From assembly GCA_963971575.1 (NCBI GenBank), contig OZ020612.1, positions 67,267,869-67,331,868 of the forward strand: a stretch of 64,000 bases of DNA, in the 5' to 3' direction. Numbering within the stretch: position 1 is the first letter of the stretch; the number at the start of each line of letters is the position of its first letter. This stretch comes from Liopterus haemorrhoidalis. Its lineage: Eukaryota; Arthropoda; Insecta; Coleoptera; Dytiscidae. The notes under the pieces are model-generated. The model was not told the DNA's origin. It ran no database searches and was given only the letters and a program-made list of their open reading frames with translations. This document shows positions 42,101 through 57,100 of this stretch, piece by piece. Position numbers and translations under genes: made by a program.

Positions 42101-45100
42101 TAAGAAGTGAAAGACTTCTTTGAAATGAAAATTTGTGTATGAAAATTAAGTTTTTACATATAAAACATTTAAAATATTTGTTCAAAATATACATTTGATT
42201 TTTACAGTTATTTATGTTGAAAATGGTGATTATTATGAACAGTAAGACCCTAGTTAATATAATATAGACCAGATTTAAAAAAAAATAGTTTTTGACAAAA
42301 AATACATAAAATTGCATTGTTTTATTTGTTAAATTACTGAACATTCCTTAATCCATCCAAATGTACTGTCCATTATTTTCTATCACTTTGGACAAACTCT
42401 CAGGCAATTTTATAATACCATCTCTCCAGAAGGTTCCGTCTTTGCTCTCGAAAAATCTGTCCAGGTGAATTTTGATATCGTCCACAGATGCGAAATTTTT
42501 TCCGTTAAGGGAATTTTGTAGAAAGCAGAATGGTAGTCGGATTGTGCGATGCCTGGACCATATGCTTCGACTACCATTTGTTCTGCTCTCTACAAAATTC
42601 CCTTAACGGAAAAAATTTCGCATCTGTGAACGATATCAAAATTCACCTGGACAGATTTTTCGAGAGCAAAGACGGAACCTTCAGGAGAGATGGCATTATG
42701 AAATTGCCTGAACGTTTTTCCAAAGTGATAGATAATAATGGACAGTATACTTGATAATAAAAGTTTTTTTTTAGAATGTATATTTTATTGAATAAAAGGT
42801 GAAAAAAAAAAACAAACAGACTTATGTAACAACCCAATACATGCCCCATTTTAACCTTCGAAATCCAGCTGTTTGACCTTAATTTCTACCGTATAATCCC
42901 ATGAGGAATTTGTTATATATTAAATTTTAAAAATGAACTCATCTACTACAATTTTGTTTTCAGGTTTTTATTGTTATCTAGAGTCTTACTGTATTAATTG
43001 TAATGATAAAAATATTTAGTGTTATTTTTTGATTATTGTTATTTTATTATTTTTATTAAACTTTTTGTTATTATTTTAGAACAATTTGTTATAAATTTAT
43101 TTATCAGCGACGATGAAAATTTTCGTTATTCTTATGTTTTTCATGAAACTTTCACCATTTTCAACAATTAAATGGAAAATTAATTTACAAATGAGTATTT
43201 CCCAACCTGACTGAAATTTTTGAGGACAGAAATATTTGATTTTGGAGTTATTTAAGTAGATGTATTTTTTAGATATATGTAATGGATATATCTGCGCTTA
43301 TTATGTCGTGGGTTTGCCATACGTGGTTGAGGACGGATGCAGATTAATGATTATACATTCTGGGCAGTAACTTGTATGTATGCGTGCGCATTAATGGCTT
43401 TCACCAATAGCTTTATTCGTTGATGAAGTTTCTTACAGGTTATAACACCACGCGCAGTCGCAATAATTCTTTTAACGTTCACGGATTAAACAGTTGATTC
43501 TGAAAAAATGTTTGTAGTTCGTAGTAGCCTTCGGACATTTACATAACCTGTGTACTAAATCAAACGTGTTTGTAGATTAGAGCGAGTACACCTAGTCAGA
43601 CACATGCGCGTTGCGTTTCTTTCGTTGAATTTGGTTAATAAACTGACCCTGGGTGTCAATTCTAAACTTTAGCGACCAGCTGCCATTTTAGTCAGTTGCC
43701 AAGTTGTCAAGGTGTCAATGTACAGTAATTTTATTTTTATATATTGGTATTACAAAGTAAATTATGGCATTTATAGTTGGTATCGCAAAAAAAAAAAAAA
43801 ACAATTAATTGTTTGTAAGCACGCAATAAGTTATCAACTCCAAATATATAAGAAAAACTATAGTGCCACGAAGCTAACAAGAACCCCGGAAAATATGTGA
43901 ACTAATTTGAAAATTTTTAGGCGGGTTTCCGTCTGACCAATTAGGAACCACCTTAAGGAATGTGTATAGTCTGACACAGAACTGATTTTACGCTTTATTT
44001 GTATAATTTGTGCTTTAGTATTTGTGTTTGTAATAATTCAAGTTGATTTGAATTTATAACTCAAAATTGATTTGTATTTATAACTATTTTTAATATTTAT
44101 TTATAATAGTTCATACATATATAGAATTTCGCGCGAGTGTAATATGCTGTTGAGTGTACTTCAGAACGCATAGAGCGCTAAGACACGCCTACCCAGGGAC
44201 TTTGTTTGCTTCGACTAAGTGATTTCAAATAAACAAGCGAAAAAAAAAATTACAAGAAATTTTAATTCATACATGTGACTAGACTAAGGGCATGACACAT
44301 ATCAACAAGACCGTAGCTGTCGCTAAGCAGTTAGCGACAAGTCGCCAACTCTGTTGGGTCTTGATTATCCCAAAAGATGTCACTCAAAGTTTTAGCCGCT
44401 AACCTTGGGAGAAAAATTACAAATTTTGTTAGCTTAGCATTGGGTGCGTTTTGTTGGTGGCTGGTTAGAAGTACTAGAATTGATGCGCAAGAAAACAACT
44501 ATTTTGATCGTGAAGTAAACATGGAATGACATTTGCATGGAGCTTAAGTCATATGGTTGTAGAACAAATAACGAACATATTTCACCTAAATGGATAATCT
44601 AAATAATAAATGCAGAATAAGAAAACTTTATATTTGAAGCAAATATTCTAGAACGTAATGTTTTAGAACGAGTAATTGAATTGTACATTTAAAATCATAT
44701 AGGTATATATTTATTTTAGGACACAAAATTAGAAAATACCTAAAAGTAAAAATTATTTTGAAGCAGTAGTACCAAGATTTAATTCTAATAAATTTAAAAA
44801 CCAAAGGATAACAACTGCATTCAAATATTACTTTTCATCCCCACCACACTTATTCATTCCAGTCGTTCGACCTCGAGTCATCGAATGAGTAGAATGAATA
44901 CAATGAGAATACAGTCGTAACAAAACGCGTATTCTAATTAAACAGAAACTAGAATTGGCACAACAAAACGCACCCATTGACATGACAAGAATACTTAACA
45001 GGTGTCAAGTTGGGAATCCGTAGTAAAACTATTTATGAGCTTATTTAACAGTCAGTACTTTTTTAAAACTTCATCCGCGAATAAAGCTTTTATTTACTGA

Positions 45101-48100
45101 GGTACAGCGATAAGCAAACTGACCAATTATCTTTTACTGATCAATCGGTCTTACCTTATTGGATGATACCGATTAATCGCCATTCCGTAGTAGTTGTACA
45201 ATATAGTATTTTTTTAAAGTCGTACTAATTTAGTGATTTGTCAGGTTGGAAAATATGTTTGTGAGTTGTTTAGTATCTTACATGTTTGTGATTTGAAGCA
45301 TTTGATTGCGGGATTGCCTTCGAATCCGATAGGGCAAGTACAAATCGGTCTGTGCATCTTTGCTTGGCATTTAGCCGAAGGAGCACAGGCCTGAGTGAAT
45401 TCACAAGGATCCTGACACACAGACATGAAACACGCTTCGGACTCCAGGCAGTCCGAATCTGACTCACAGGGCTGGGGAGATTTCGGCATACCCGGTTCTG
45501 AGGGGGGTCAGTTGATTAGATGATTAGAATTTAGACAAATGAAATTTGTTTAGAAATCTGTGACTCTAAAGATATGGCACGATAAAATTGTAAAAAATTG
45601 AAAGGGTTATCACTAAAGTAAAACGGCGGATTTTTCGTTGGAGGAAATATATACGTATTTTCTGTCATATTATTTGTAACATCATCTTTTTCACTTGATG
45701 ACATCGTCATTTTGCTCTATTCTGAATTTAAACTAAGCGAACTTCTCTCAAATGGCGAACATGACTTCATTATTCATAAGATGTGGTGTAGACCAGTGTT
45801 TCTCAACAGGTGGTTCGCGGACCACCAGTGGTCCCCAGAAAAATTTTAGTGGTCCGCGAAAATTTTTATTTGTGTTTTTTGCAGTTTTTATTTATATTTT
45901 TTATGCACATTTTTTATGCAAATAATTTATATTTTGTTTATTTTCTGTAAACTTTCTGTGATTTTCTACAAATAAAATAAATGTATTTAGTAGCACATTA
46001 AATATATTTGTTTTCTTGCAAAAAATGAACCAACAATTATTGTTAGTGGTCCGCGTCAGAAAATTATATATTATACTGGTCCGCGGTGCGTTTTTGGTTG
46101 AGAAACACTGGTGTAGACCACTATTTCTCAACAGGTGGTCCGCAGAAAAATTTTAGTGGTCCGCGAAAGTTTTTGTATGTATTTATTGCAGTTTTTTTGT
46201 TATTTGCACATTTTATATGTAAATAATTTATATTTTGTTTATTTTCTGTAAACTTTTTGTGATTTTCTACAAATAAAATAAATGTATTTATCAGGGCTTT
46301 GAACCGGAACTGAACCGAAAACCGAAAAAAACCGTTATTTTGTCGGAACAAAACCGGAACTGAATCGAAAAAAAAAAACGGTTTATTTCGGTTTAAATAA
46401 TGTTTATGTGAGTGAATATAAAATACATTTTATTTAAGATTATTTTTTAAACTGATGAGCAGAAATAATCGTAATTTTTTTAACTGAAAAGTAAAAAAAA
46501 CGGTACTATGCGCTAAATGAGCTAATTTCGGGGAGGGGGTGAATACCCAACCCCCCCCCCCCCCCCTGGCAGCGGCCTTGGTATAATTATCACAAAATAA
46601 GGAATAAAATATTCTTCTAAATTATAGTCGAAAATAAATAAATAAATTTCTAATAAAAATTTATCACTCGGAACTGAACCAAAATCCGTTATTTTTGCCG
46701 AAACGAAAACCGGAACCAAACTGATAATTTTTTTTTAATTGAACCGGAACAAAAACCGAAACGAAAATTTAACGGTTCGAAGCCCTGGTATTTAGCACAT
46801 TAAATATATTTGTTTTCTTGCAAAAAATGAATAAACAATTATTATGAGTTGTCCGCGTTAGAAAATTATATATTTTACTGGTCCGCGGTGCGTTTTAGGT
46901 TGAGGAACACTGGTGTAGATGATAAGCTCGCGAACTGTTCTCGAATAGCTGTTTGCGAGCAGTTGCAAACAGCTCTCTAATTGATTACAAACAATTTATT
47001 TTGGTTTGTACGCGGACCAGATAAAAATTAGATAAACAGAGCTTTTATAATTATAAATTTAAATATAAATAAAAGGCGTATCACACTAGAACGCTATCCA
47101 AGTCTTATTTTTGTAGGTTTTTTTTCAGGATCCAAGTCTTCAGGTCTTGACATATCACACGGTATTTGAATATTAGTTAAGACTTGGAAATTGTTTGTTT
47201 ACCCATGCGCACATCGTGAAATTATGACAGTTGACAGTTATATTTGAAAGGTTATTTTAAAGACATAAACAAAAGACAAAGACGCGTCAGCTGTAAGACC
47301 TGGGTAAAGAGACCGAGAAATTGTATACTGCTTCATTTGCCTGGTCTTCAAAACCTAAGTTTTTTCTTCATACTATCACACGCACAAGACTTCGATTCGA
47401 ATGCAAAGACTTTAATTTTCCAAGTTTAGACTTGAATAATAACTCTAGTGTGATAAGGCCTTAAGTGGTTTTAAATATTGCGGCTCAGGTTTCTTAAAGT
47501 GAAAATACGTAAACTGCAGAACGTTATCGACTGCTTAACTTGAGTGGAGATTTAAAAGATGATCAACATTTACCATAACGTTGAGCAGTTCAAATTTTTT
47601 GAGGGGACTTTTTTAATGTTCATAGTTGAATGGCTTTAATCTACAATATTTTGCGTTTTACTTTTGAGATAACCCCTTCTTAATGAATATTTATAATTAA
47701 ATTTCTTGATTGGTAAAAGTATGAAGTAAATAATGAAAATAATGAAAAATTATAACTATTTTTATACAATAATACCATTTACATTAAACATATTTCATTT
47801 TGTCAATTAAAAATGTACATGAAAATTAAAAATAAATTAACAATTAATATATTAACATTAACTACTAAATGAAATAAATATGAAAATCTACAAAAGATAT
47901 GTGCAAAGAAATATTAAAATAGAGGTGTACATATGACACACAAGCACTTAAAACTTTAGATGCTATAAAATTGAAATTATAAATAAATGAAATTGGAAAA
48001 TCTAGCAATATGTTATTGTACATTAATTTACAAAGAATTTAGTCACAGAAAATGTTAAATACAAAGAATAGTTGGAGGACTGTTATTTTAGTTTCATAAA

Positions 48101-51100
48101 TAAGAGGCCAATAGTCAAGATTTTTAAATGAAGTACTTGGTAAAGTTTCACAGATTAGAAGTCCAAGAAATTACGAAAACTGGTAGATGATATCACCGAA
48201 ATTTCAGAATTTCCATTAATATGGTTAGAAATCAATTTATAATATTTTTGTTTATCACACTTAAATATTTGTTTTTATCTGTTAATACTAATGTTGGGAT
48301 CCGAAACCGTTTTCTCGGTTATCTGGTCTCGGTTTTCGGGTAAAATCGGGTTTATAATTTTCAAATAATCCGGATATGGATACCCCATTTAGAATATCGG
48401 ATTTCGGTTACTAGGTTTCGGATACCCGGTCCCAGATACTCGGTTTCGGACATTCGGTTTAGGATGTCCGATTCAGGATACCCTGTTTTGGAGATCCAGT
48501 TTCGGATACGTAGTTCCGAATACCCCAATTCTTTTTTTTTGGAACTAGTTCCGGCATGATGGATTGAAAAAAGACAGTCCTTTTTTTTTACTTTTTTTGC
48601 CGAAAATGTCAAAATTTTAGTCAAAACTCAAAACTGACCATATATTTGTTATCTAAGGCTTAAAATATATAAGTATATCTATTTTCGAACAAAAAAAAAA
48701 AAAATTCTTCCAAAATTTTGAAAATTTTGGTCAAAATTTTTTTGACTATTATTTTAGCGAAAATATAGTTTAAGGCTAATTTTGGGGTGAGGATTATGAA
48801 TAAAATATTTAAAAAATTCATGCTTTCCTAGTTTTTGAGTTAGAGTTGATTTAGGTCAGTTTTTTGCCTATAATTCCAACACTTTTGCCCAAATTTTCTT
48901 GATCTCTGACCAAAAATGCATATTTGTACCAATTTTCAACAAAATTGGAGACAAAAAATTTTTACTTCAAAATCACGATTTTTTTAAGGTCTACCCCTTA
49001 CGATATTTTCGATTTTTGGCCATTTTCGAGGATTTTGGATTACTGCCCCTACAAAACTTAATAATATGTTTATTTAAGCCCAATTTTTTTCTTAGACTAA
49101 ACAGTGTAGTAGAATTTTAAAATTTCAAGCCCTATATGTATATCCCTAACCATTTTTTAGTTAGCAATTTTCAAAATTTTCAAAAAAAATTTTAAAAAAT
49201 GAAAAAACTTCAAAAAATTTTTTTGTTTCAAAATCTGGTTACAAGTAAATTAGGACCTCAAGATTTCAAAAATTTCAACCGCAGGTCTTTATTGCATTTC
49301 GTTTTTGATATATATCCATGCGAAGATGAATATTTCTATAAATCACGTCATATTAAAATTATTCATAATTTTAAAATACGAGTATTTTTCGTTAACGTAA
49401 AAACTGTCAGCTTGACAAATATATATTTGTGAAATTTTACCAAATACTTCATTTAAGTTTTTTTTTTTACCTTTACTCAGTCTTAGAATTTAAGTTTTTC
49501 AAAATTGTAACTTTAATCTTTGACATTCGAGGTATTTAAATTAATTAAATAGAGTTAAAAAGTCCTTCAACCCTAAATTAATACAGAAAAACTAAAAAAA
49601 CATTTTTGTTTTTGAGTTATGAGTTAATAGCTACCTTTTTGACAATCCTTAGTGGGATACCCAGGTTTACACAGACAAGTTACTATATGGTTAGTCACAA
49701 TACATAGTGAATGAGTAGAACAGTTATTTTCTTCGACACATAAGTTAACACATCGACTTTTTCGACATCCTTCTGATGACGGACAGTCCTTATCGATAGA
49801 ACAGGAAAGACTAGTTCCAATAGGACCACGAGGGAATGTATGGGATACCAGTTCGAAGTTTGAATTGAGGAAAGATGACCTAGGTGTAGTAGAAAATGGA
49901 TTTTGAGATGGAAACCATGTGGCCAAAGTGATTTTGGGCTCTGATTGAGATAGTGATACTAGATTTTGAGTAGTTTTAGTTGGTTGTTCAAAAGTTTTTA
50001 TAAATTCTGTTGTTGTTCCTAATTCTTCTGATTTTAAAGAGGTTTGGTCTAAAATTTGGCTTTCTGTTGTAACATCAGTTATCGTAGTGTCATCAGATTT
50101 TAGTGTTGTTCTTTCCTCTTTCATTTCTGTTGTGTTTTCTACACTTGCATCAGATATTTTTCTATCTTTACTTTGTGTTTTTTCTGTTTCTGTTGTTTGT
50201 TCTTCTATTTTTCCATTCTCAGTGCTGCCAATTCCCATTTCTATTGTCTTGTGTGTTCCAATTGATATAGAGGTTGTTGTTTCTATACTAGACACTTTTG
50301 TCGAATAGGAAATTGAGTTGTCAAAACTGAATCTACTTTCTACCCCAGATGTTGTAGTACTATCTACTTGTTTTGGAGTTTCAGTTAAATCTGTTGTAGT
50401 ATATGTTTCTTCTGTAGTTACTGTTTCTGCTACTATCATCTGTTCTTTATCTATTTCATTGGAAATAGTGGATTGTTCTGTTGTAGTATTTTCTGTATTA
50501 GACTCGAATGGATTTGTAGTGTCCATATCGACGTCTGGTGTAATTGTTTTTACCTCAGTAGCAGCGTCTGTTACTGGCATTATTGAAATTCCAAATCTGT
50601 TGAAAAGATTTAACATTTTTTCTAAATCGAGACCAAATAGATTTAATGTGGTAGTTTCAAGGTTTTCTACTGAGGTAGTATTTTCTACTTCTGGAGTAGA
50701 TGTCTCTACTACACTTAAAGGTTCGGTAGACATTGTTTGTAGGTCTTCTTTTGTAGTTGTAATCATATTTTCTACATCTGAATTTATAGATTGTACAGAA
50801 GTTGTTAATGGTTCGGTAGTAGATATTATTTGACTCTCTTTTGTAGTTGTAGTCAAATTATCTACTTCTGAAGTTGTAGATTGTGCAGTAGTGTCTACTA
50901 CTGTAGTAGATTCAGTAGTGGGTACACTAAAAGATTCAATTTTGCTTTCTGTAAATGTGATCAAATTTTCTCCATCTGAAGAACTAGAATCAGTTAAAAC
51001 AGTAGTTTCTACTCTTGTAGTAGATTCAGTAGTAGGTAAACTGGAAGTTTCTTTGCTTTCTGTGAATGTAATCAAATTTTCTACTTCGAAAGTAGTAGAT

Positions 51101-54100
51101 TTTACAGAATCTGTTACTACTTCTCCTGTAGTTGATATACCAAAAGCACTGTCCCTATTTTCGGTCGTTAGTAAGTTTTCTGGAGTAGTAGATTCAACTA
51201 CATTTGTAGTAGTAGGTACATTTAAAGTAGAACTATCTTGACTGCGTCTAGAAATAAAATTTTCTATTTTAACTGTTTCGATTTTTTCAGTCTGCGTAGC
51301 TATATATACATTTGCTGTAGTTTCAGTTGTAGTTGGTTCGTCTATTGACATTTTACTGCCACTTTCACTACGAATTCTTTCAGTTGATTCATCATTTATA
51401 AGATTAAATTCAGTACTTATTTCATGAATAGTAGTTGGTAAAATTATATTTGTTGTTGTTTCAATATTTTTTACAGTTATATCATTGTTAATAACATTTA
51501 TTTCAGTCATTATTTCAGGAGTAGGTAAAACAGTAGTTGATAATAATTCAACATCAGGATGTATAGTTTGTTTTTCAGTAATTGGTGCACCAAATCTGTT
51601 CAAAATAAACTCTTGTAAATTTACCGCATCCGAATCTTTTTCTGTTGAACTTTCAGTTAAGTTTATATATTTCAGAATTGTTGCAATTGGATTTTCTGTC
51701 CCCAAAGTTAAACTTTCTGTTGTAGGTTTAGTGGTTTGGTATATTTTGTTGTAATCAAAGATGATATCTAGTAACTCATTAGTGCTTAGGTCTTTGCTTG
51801 ACTGTGTCGAACTGGCTGCATGTGAAGGGGATGTGTAAAAAGAAGGAGAAGGGGTGGGGGTTAGAAGATCGAGTAGTGCTGATTGTGTAGTTATAGGAAC
51901 TACTGAAGAGCCTGTTAAGGGTGCTGAAGAAATTTTAAGAGTTAGAATAGAAGATACAATAGAAAAAGTTAAATCAAAATATAAAAAACAAAGGCTATTA
52001 AAGCATGTTTTTATTTTTTGATTTTTGGCAAAAATACATTAAGACACAGTATGTGCAAGAAAATTTTTAGTGTTTAATTATTTACACATTATCTACAGCA
52101 TGCAGAATAGATCAAAGTATTTAAAGTTTGTGTATTTAAATAAAAAAATAATTCAAAAGTGTTGCTATTTTGAGAGATAGAGAGAGAGAGATAGTATGTA
52201 CACTATTCTATTTTTTGAATGAACTTTGAAGTGTTGTAATTTTTAAGACTGGAGTTCATAATCAATGTGATGTATGCAAAGCTACAAACTTTCATAAAAT
52301 GATGTCTAAGATACATCGCTTCAATCCGGTGATCTAGGACTCTTCTGGAACAGCTATGGAGACTTACTAAAAGACAAATCTGGAGATAAGGGAAAGAAAG
52401 TTCGAATAAATTTGTCACAATATTGGAAAATACTTTAGAAAAGTCCATGTCGCACATGAGAAGAATCTACAAGCGAAAAGATCATGTAGTTTGAAAAAAA
52501 ACTGTCGGCTACACACAGGCAAACCTGTACAGGTACCGCATCCATACGGCGCAGTTTTTTATATAGTACTAGCAGTGTACCCGATGCTTCGCTACCGGAA
52601 AAAATACAGCCGTAGCCGGTTTAGACCAGGCCCATGTCGGAATGGGTTCAAATTAGATTTGTTGCGAATAGTTTTAGTATGGTCTAATTATATATTTTTT
52701 GTTTTACTCTACCATTGTATAAATATGTGCTTGTTCACAAATAATTTAAGTGAGATAATTCTTTAGCGTTTTCAAGGCGATATGTCATATTTCTGGAGGC
52801 AACAAACTGTTTTAAAGATGCCTATACTAATTCTCCCATCGGAGTGTCTCCCAATCTCCGTCATATCCCGTGAAATGAAAAATTTTGGTAAAATAGCAGA
52901 CAGAGTAGGTACTATTTTTTCTGTTGCATACAGGTCTAATATAGTTTTCTTTAAAACTCCTTTATGAAAATCGTCTATATTTCTTTTCGTACAATCCTTT
53001 TGTACACTTTCCAGCCACTCAAGCAAACACTGATTTGAAAGGAATAATAGGTTCCCCAGCCTCATAAAAGTCAAAATATAAGAAACTATTTCGCGACTGT
53101 GGCTAGTAATACCGCGACCATTTAACTTACTTTTAAAAGGCATATTTACTATTGCTATATTTTCTACCGACTGTACTCAGAGCGATGTTGCTCACACGAA
53201 CTACGGAGATTAAATGCGTCCCCACTCCTACATATTTGAGCCATTTACGATTTTGACCGAACATTCCCGATCCCAATATAATTGTACAATAGTTAAGTTT
53301 ATGGGAGTCGGACAGGTGTAGAAATAAATAAAAAAGTTTATTTAACTAAGCTTACGTTTCGATTTTAATCAAATCTTCCTCAGAGCTAAAAAGATTTAGA
53401 ATCAGTTAGAAATTACATAATTAATATTGTTATATGAATACATTATCAAATTACAGCTGAATGGTGTCGGTACTAAGTTTACATGAATAATTAATAGTTA
53501 TAGATAGATGATAATACAGTTAAATATAAAAAAGTCAAATAATAAAAAATATATGAGTTACGCAAAATTTGATTTAAAATAAATAAATAAATAACTAAAA
53601 TAAATAAGTACATAAATAAAATTTGTTATACCTAGTTAGTCACATAATTTAAAATTATAACATTAAATAATAAAATATGAGTTACGTAAAATTGATTTAA
53701 AATAAATAAATAAATAAATAAAAATAAATAAATCATAAATAAATTTTACTATACCTAGTTAAAGTCACATAATTTTAAAATAAAACGTTAAATAATAAAA
53801 TATATCGGTATATATGTCCATGGTTAATAAGGTCGTTGAACTTGGTGATAAGAATGATACTGAAAATTCAAGTCTGAATTCGAAATAATCTACAGGTAAA
53901 AAATTGCAACTAGTGAAATCTATACGGCAAATATTTAGTTAAAAGTTATTAAAGATATTACAATAGATGGCGTTCATCGTATTACAATCGGTTTTAAAGT
54001 TTATCGTTTTATTATCTCGTTGGATGTTTATGCTTTCGCTTATTAATCTTTTATTTAAATTTTTAACTCTATCTAGGATTTTGGTTTCTTCAAAATTAAA

Positions 54101-57100
54101 TTTGTGATTAGTTTCAAAGAAATGCGTGCTAAGAGCAGTATTTTCTTTTTTGTTTCTATATTTTTCTTGGCAACTATTTTTATGTTGGTAAATTCTTTTA
54201 TGTAGATATTGTTTGGTTTGTCCAATATATCCCAAATCACATCCTGCGCAAGGGATGTGGTAGACAACTGAAGAAGTATTAAATTTAGGTGTCGGGTCTT
54301 TTAATTGGGAATATAATTCTTTAACCGTTTTAAGATTGTAGAATGCAAGTTGTATTTTGCGTAACTCATATATTTTTTATTATTTGACTTTTTTATATTT
54401 AACTGTATTATCATCTATCTATAACTATTAATTATTCATGTAAACTTAGTACCGACACCATTCAGCTGTAATTTGATAATGTATTCATATAACAATATTA
54501 ATTATGTAATTTCTAACTGATTCTAAATCTTTTTAGCTCTGAGGAAGATTTGATTAAAATCGAAACGTAAGCTTAGTTAAATAAACTTTTTTATTTATTT
54601 CTACACCTGTCCGACTCCCATAAACTTAACTATTATATTATCTACGGACATAATTCGTCAACATATAATTGTACAACCAACTATTGAAGGGAAATTCCCG
54701 TGTTCTCACTGACGGTTTAATAGATATTCCAATGGTCCAATATAATTAAAAACAAAATTATTAATTTCTCGTTTCTGATGGCACTTTTTTGAAATTTTCG
54801 ATTTTTCTAGTTATGATGAAGGCATTCCCTGTTTGCAAAATTTCAACTCGGTAGCATATCTGGAAGTGGGTTAGAATTTCCGGACATAGCCACAAATATT
54901 CTCTTTTACATATATAAGATTTCAAAACTGCTAAGGGAAAAGGGTTAAAAAAATCTTCAAAAGTTATTAACTTGTCTTCAGTTTACTCAAAACTAACTTT
55001 TGTGACTAGTAACTTCTGTCCTTGGACTCATAAATTGAACTGATTGGTTGAAAAAAAGAGAACGTTATTCACTTATGAAACAAAATAAAATTTACGTCTA
55101 GAGACTGGCATCATTATTTTGGAATGTATGAAGAATTGTATTTAAGAGTTCTGCCTTTAGTTTCTCCATTAATTAAAAAGAAAAATACTTTAACGAGTTA
55201 TTGGAACTGTGTCAATTTGCAGCTACACATACTCCGGTACGCTTGCACAGGTTTCTTCGACGCAAGAATATCCAATAAAGTATTTGTTTCGGTATAGGGT
55301 GAAATAAACTGTATCGGATTATAATCTATACAAACCAGTATACCGGACAGTCGTGCCTGTACAGGCATACTGCACAGGTATAAAGTAAATTATGAATTTC
55401 ATTAAGGGCTGACTTAAACTGGAACTCTGTCTAAGAAAAATTAAATCTTCATTTTCTTACAATGAAACCCTATTGTAGTAAAGTAAATTTTGAGGATTGT
55501 TTTAAAATGAGGGGGGTATTATTCTAAAAAGCTAACCTTACAAATATCACAAAGCTCATGAACCCCAGACTTTAAAACTTTACAAATTCTTTTCCAAGCT
55601 CAAAAATATATTGAATATTTAGAGTGCAAAAGATTTTAGTGCAATTTAAATATTCAAAAATACATACGTTGATTTCTTCTTTCTTCTTTGTTGAGCTAAA
55701 TTTTAAAAATGTTTGGGGTGGGGTGGGGGGTAATACAAAACAGCAACACAAATGCATTATGTATGTCAAAAAATAATATTTTTTTAAAAGACTTACCTTT
55801 GATGCAGGCTCCGGTAAGAGGATCGCATTTAACTCCTGGAGGACAATGTTCACATCCGGTTGTTACTGTGGGTTGCACAACTAAAAAATAAATTTTATCA
55901 AAGATTTGTTAATCGAATAAATTAAATCTCGATTTAAACGATGTTTTTTGAATACAACAAAACTCTAGGATAGTAGGTTGTTGGTAAATGGTTTCATTTA
56001 ACAATGATACCATTTTTTAGGTCTGTTCTACGTTATACTATTTTACTATACTAAGTATACTACGCATACGTGTGACTTCCTCTCACGCTCTAATAGGGGA
56101 AAAATTTTAAGATCGTAGCGCCACGCGGATTTTTTTGAAACCATTCTAAATCAGATACCACTTGACATTTACTAGTAAATAATAGCGAAAAGTGTATCAA
56201 AAAACGACAAAAAATAAATAATTGTTTGGGATTTTCTGATTTTGTGAAGTGACATTACTTGTAAACATCTAAAATACTACATTTTGTGAACTGGTTTTAA
56301 GTTATGGCGGTTTTCCATTGTCGATTATTTTAACTATATTGGGGGAAATAATAATTCCCGTGTTGTTTACCAAGGGGTAGAAATCTACAATGCTGGGCAT
56401 ATAATATTGTGTGGAGTCACTGAAAAAAACAGAGAGTTCATAAAGATTTATGCATTATGCCTACAAACTTGTGCATTACAAACCCACACACAATAACAGG
56501 AATTTTCAAGATATGCGATAATAAATACAAAATTGAAAATATTTTTTGTAGTCACTATCATTAAAATGTAATGAGCAAACTTTGATATAAGGGCTCACTT
56601 TTTTCCAATTTTTAAATTGTTTATCTAAACATCGCGTCGATTCCTAACCTCTTGCTTTCCCAATTTTGTTTCGAACCGTACGGTGTCTGATATTAGTGGA
56701 AACAAATGAAACGATATTTCCGGGTTTCTTCTTTTCAATGAATTGCACATAGGCACACAACAATATGTATTATACATTTTTCAATGATTATAATAAAACT
56801 TTAAAAACAAACTTCATACAAAACCAATACACAAAACGAAATGTTATCTGATGTACACAAGTTCATGAAACGCTCACCAGATGGTAGGGTGCTTAGCTGC
56901 AAATCCCTATTGGTCAGAAGTTGCGTGACAACCTTTACTTTAATAATCGTGCTCTCTGACTACTTCTCTTGAATGACGGCAGAAGTATATTTAAAAGTAT
57001 AATGTAAAAGAGCCTTCACGTTTTGCTGGTTTGTTTATTATATTGTCTGCAGTTTTGGCTCTTGCCATTGTCAGAGATACAGTGTTTTGAAATAGCGAGA

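Larger units (their letters stand above)
42041..45281 (-). other. intron T6-T7, 3.2 kb
   Basis: Holds the mariner hairpin (42.4-42.75 kb) and a MITE candidate (44.4-45.0 kb). The stretch 42.8-44.4 kb is AT-rich with no signature I recognise. Confidence 0.75.
45498..49634 (-). other. intron T5-T6, 4.1 kb
   Basis: Contains the hAT cluster (45.8-46.9 kb), a MITE (47.1-47.5 kb) and a minisatellite (48.3-48.5 kb). The remainder, including the A/T-run-rich 48.6-49.6 kb, shows no exon signature. Confidence 0.75.
51924..55796 (-). other. intron T4-T5, 3.9 kb
   Basis: Holds a transposase N-terminal fragment (52.8-53.1 kb) and a Penelope-like element (53.3-54.7 kb). The flanks 51.9-52.7 and 54.7-55.8 kb show no host exon. 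Confidence 0.75.

Noticed and set aside
48361..48624. Minus-strand frame of 87 codons over the minisatellite
   Set aside because: Low-complexity by-product of the short repeat; no domain or splice support.
49635..51923. T5 as a separate mucin gene
   Set aside because: It has no own start context or signal peptide; it ends in a DPY-EGF with a phase 1 donor and begins at a good acceptor in frame with T4.
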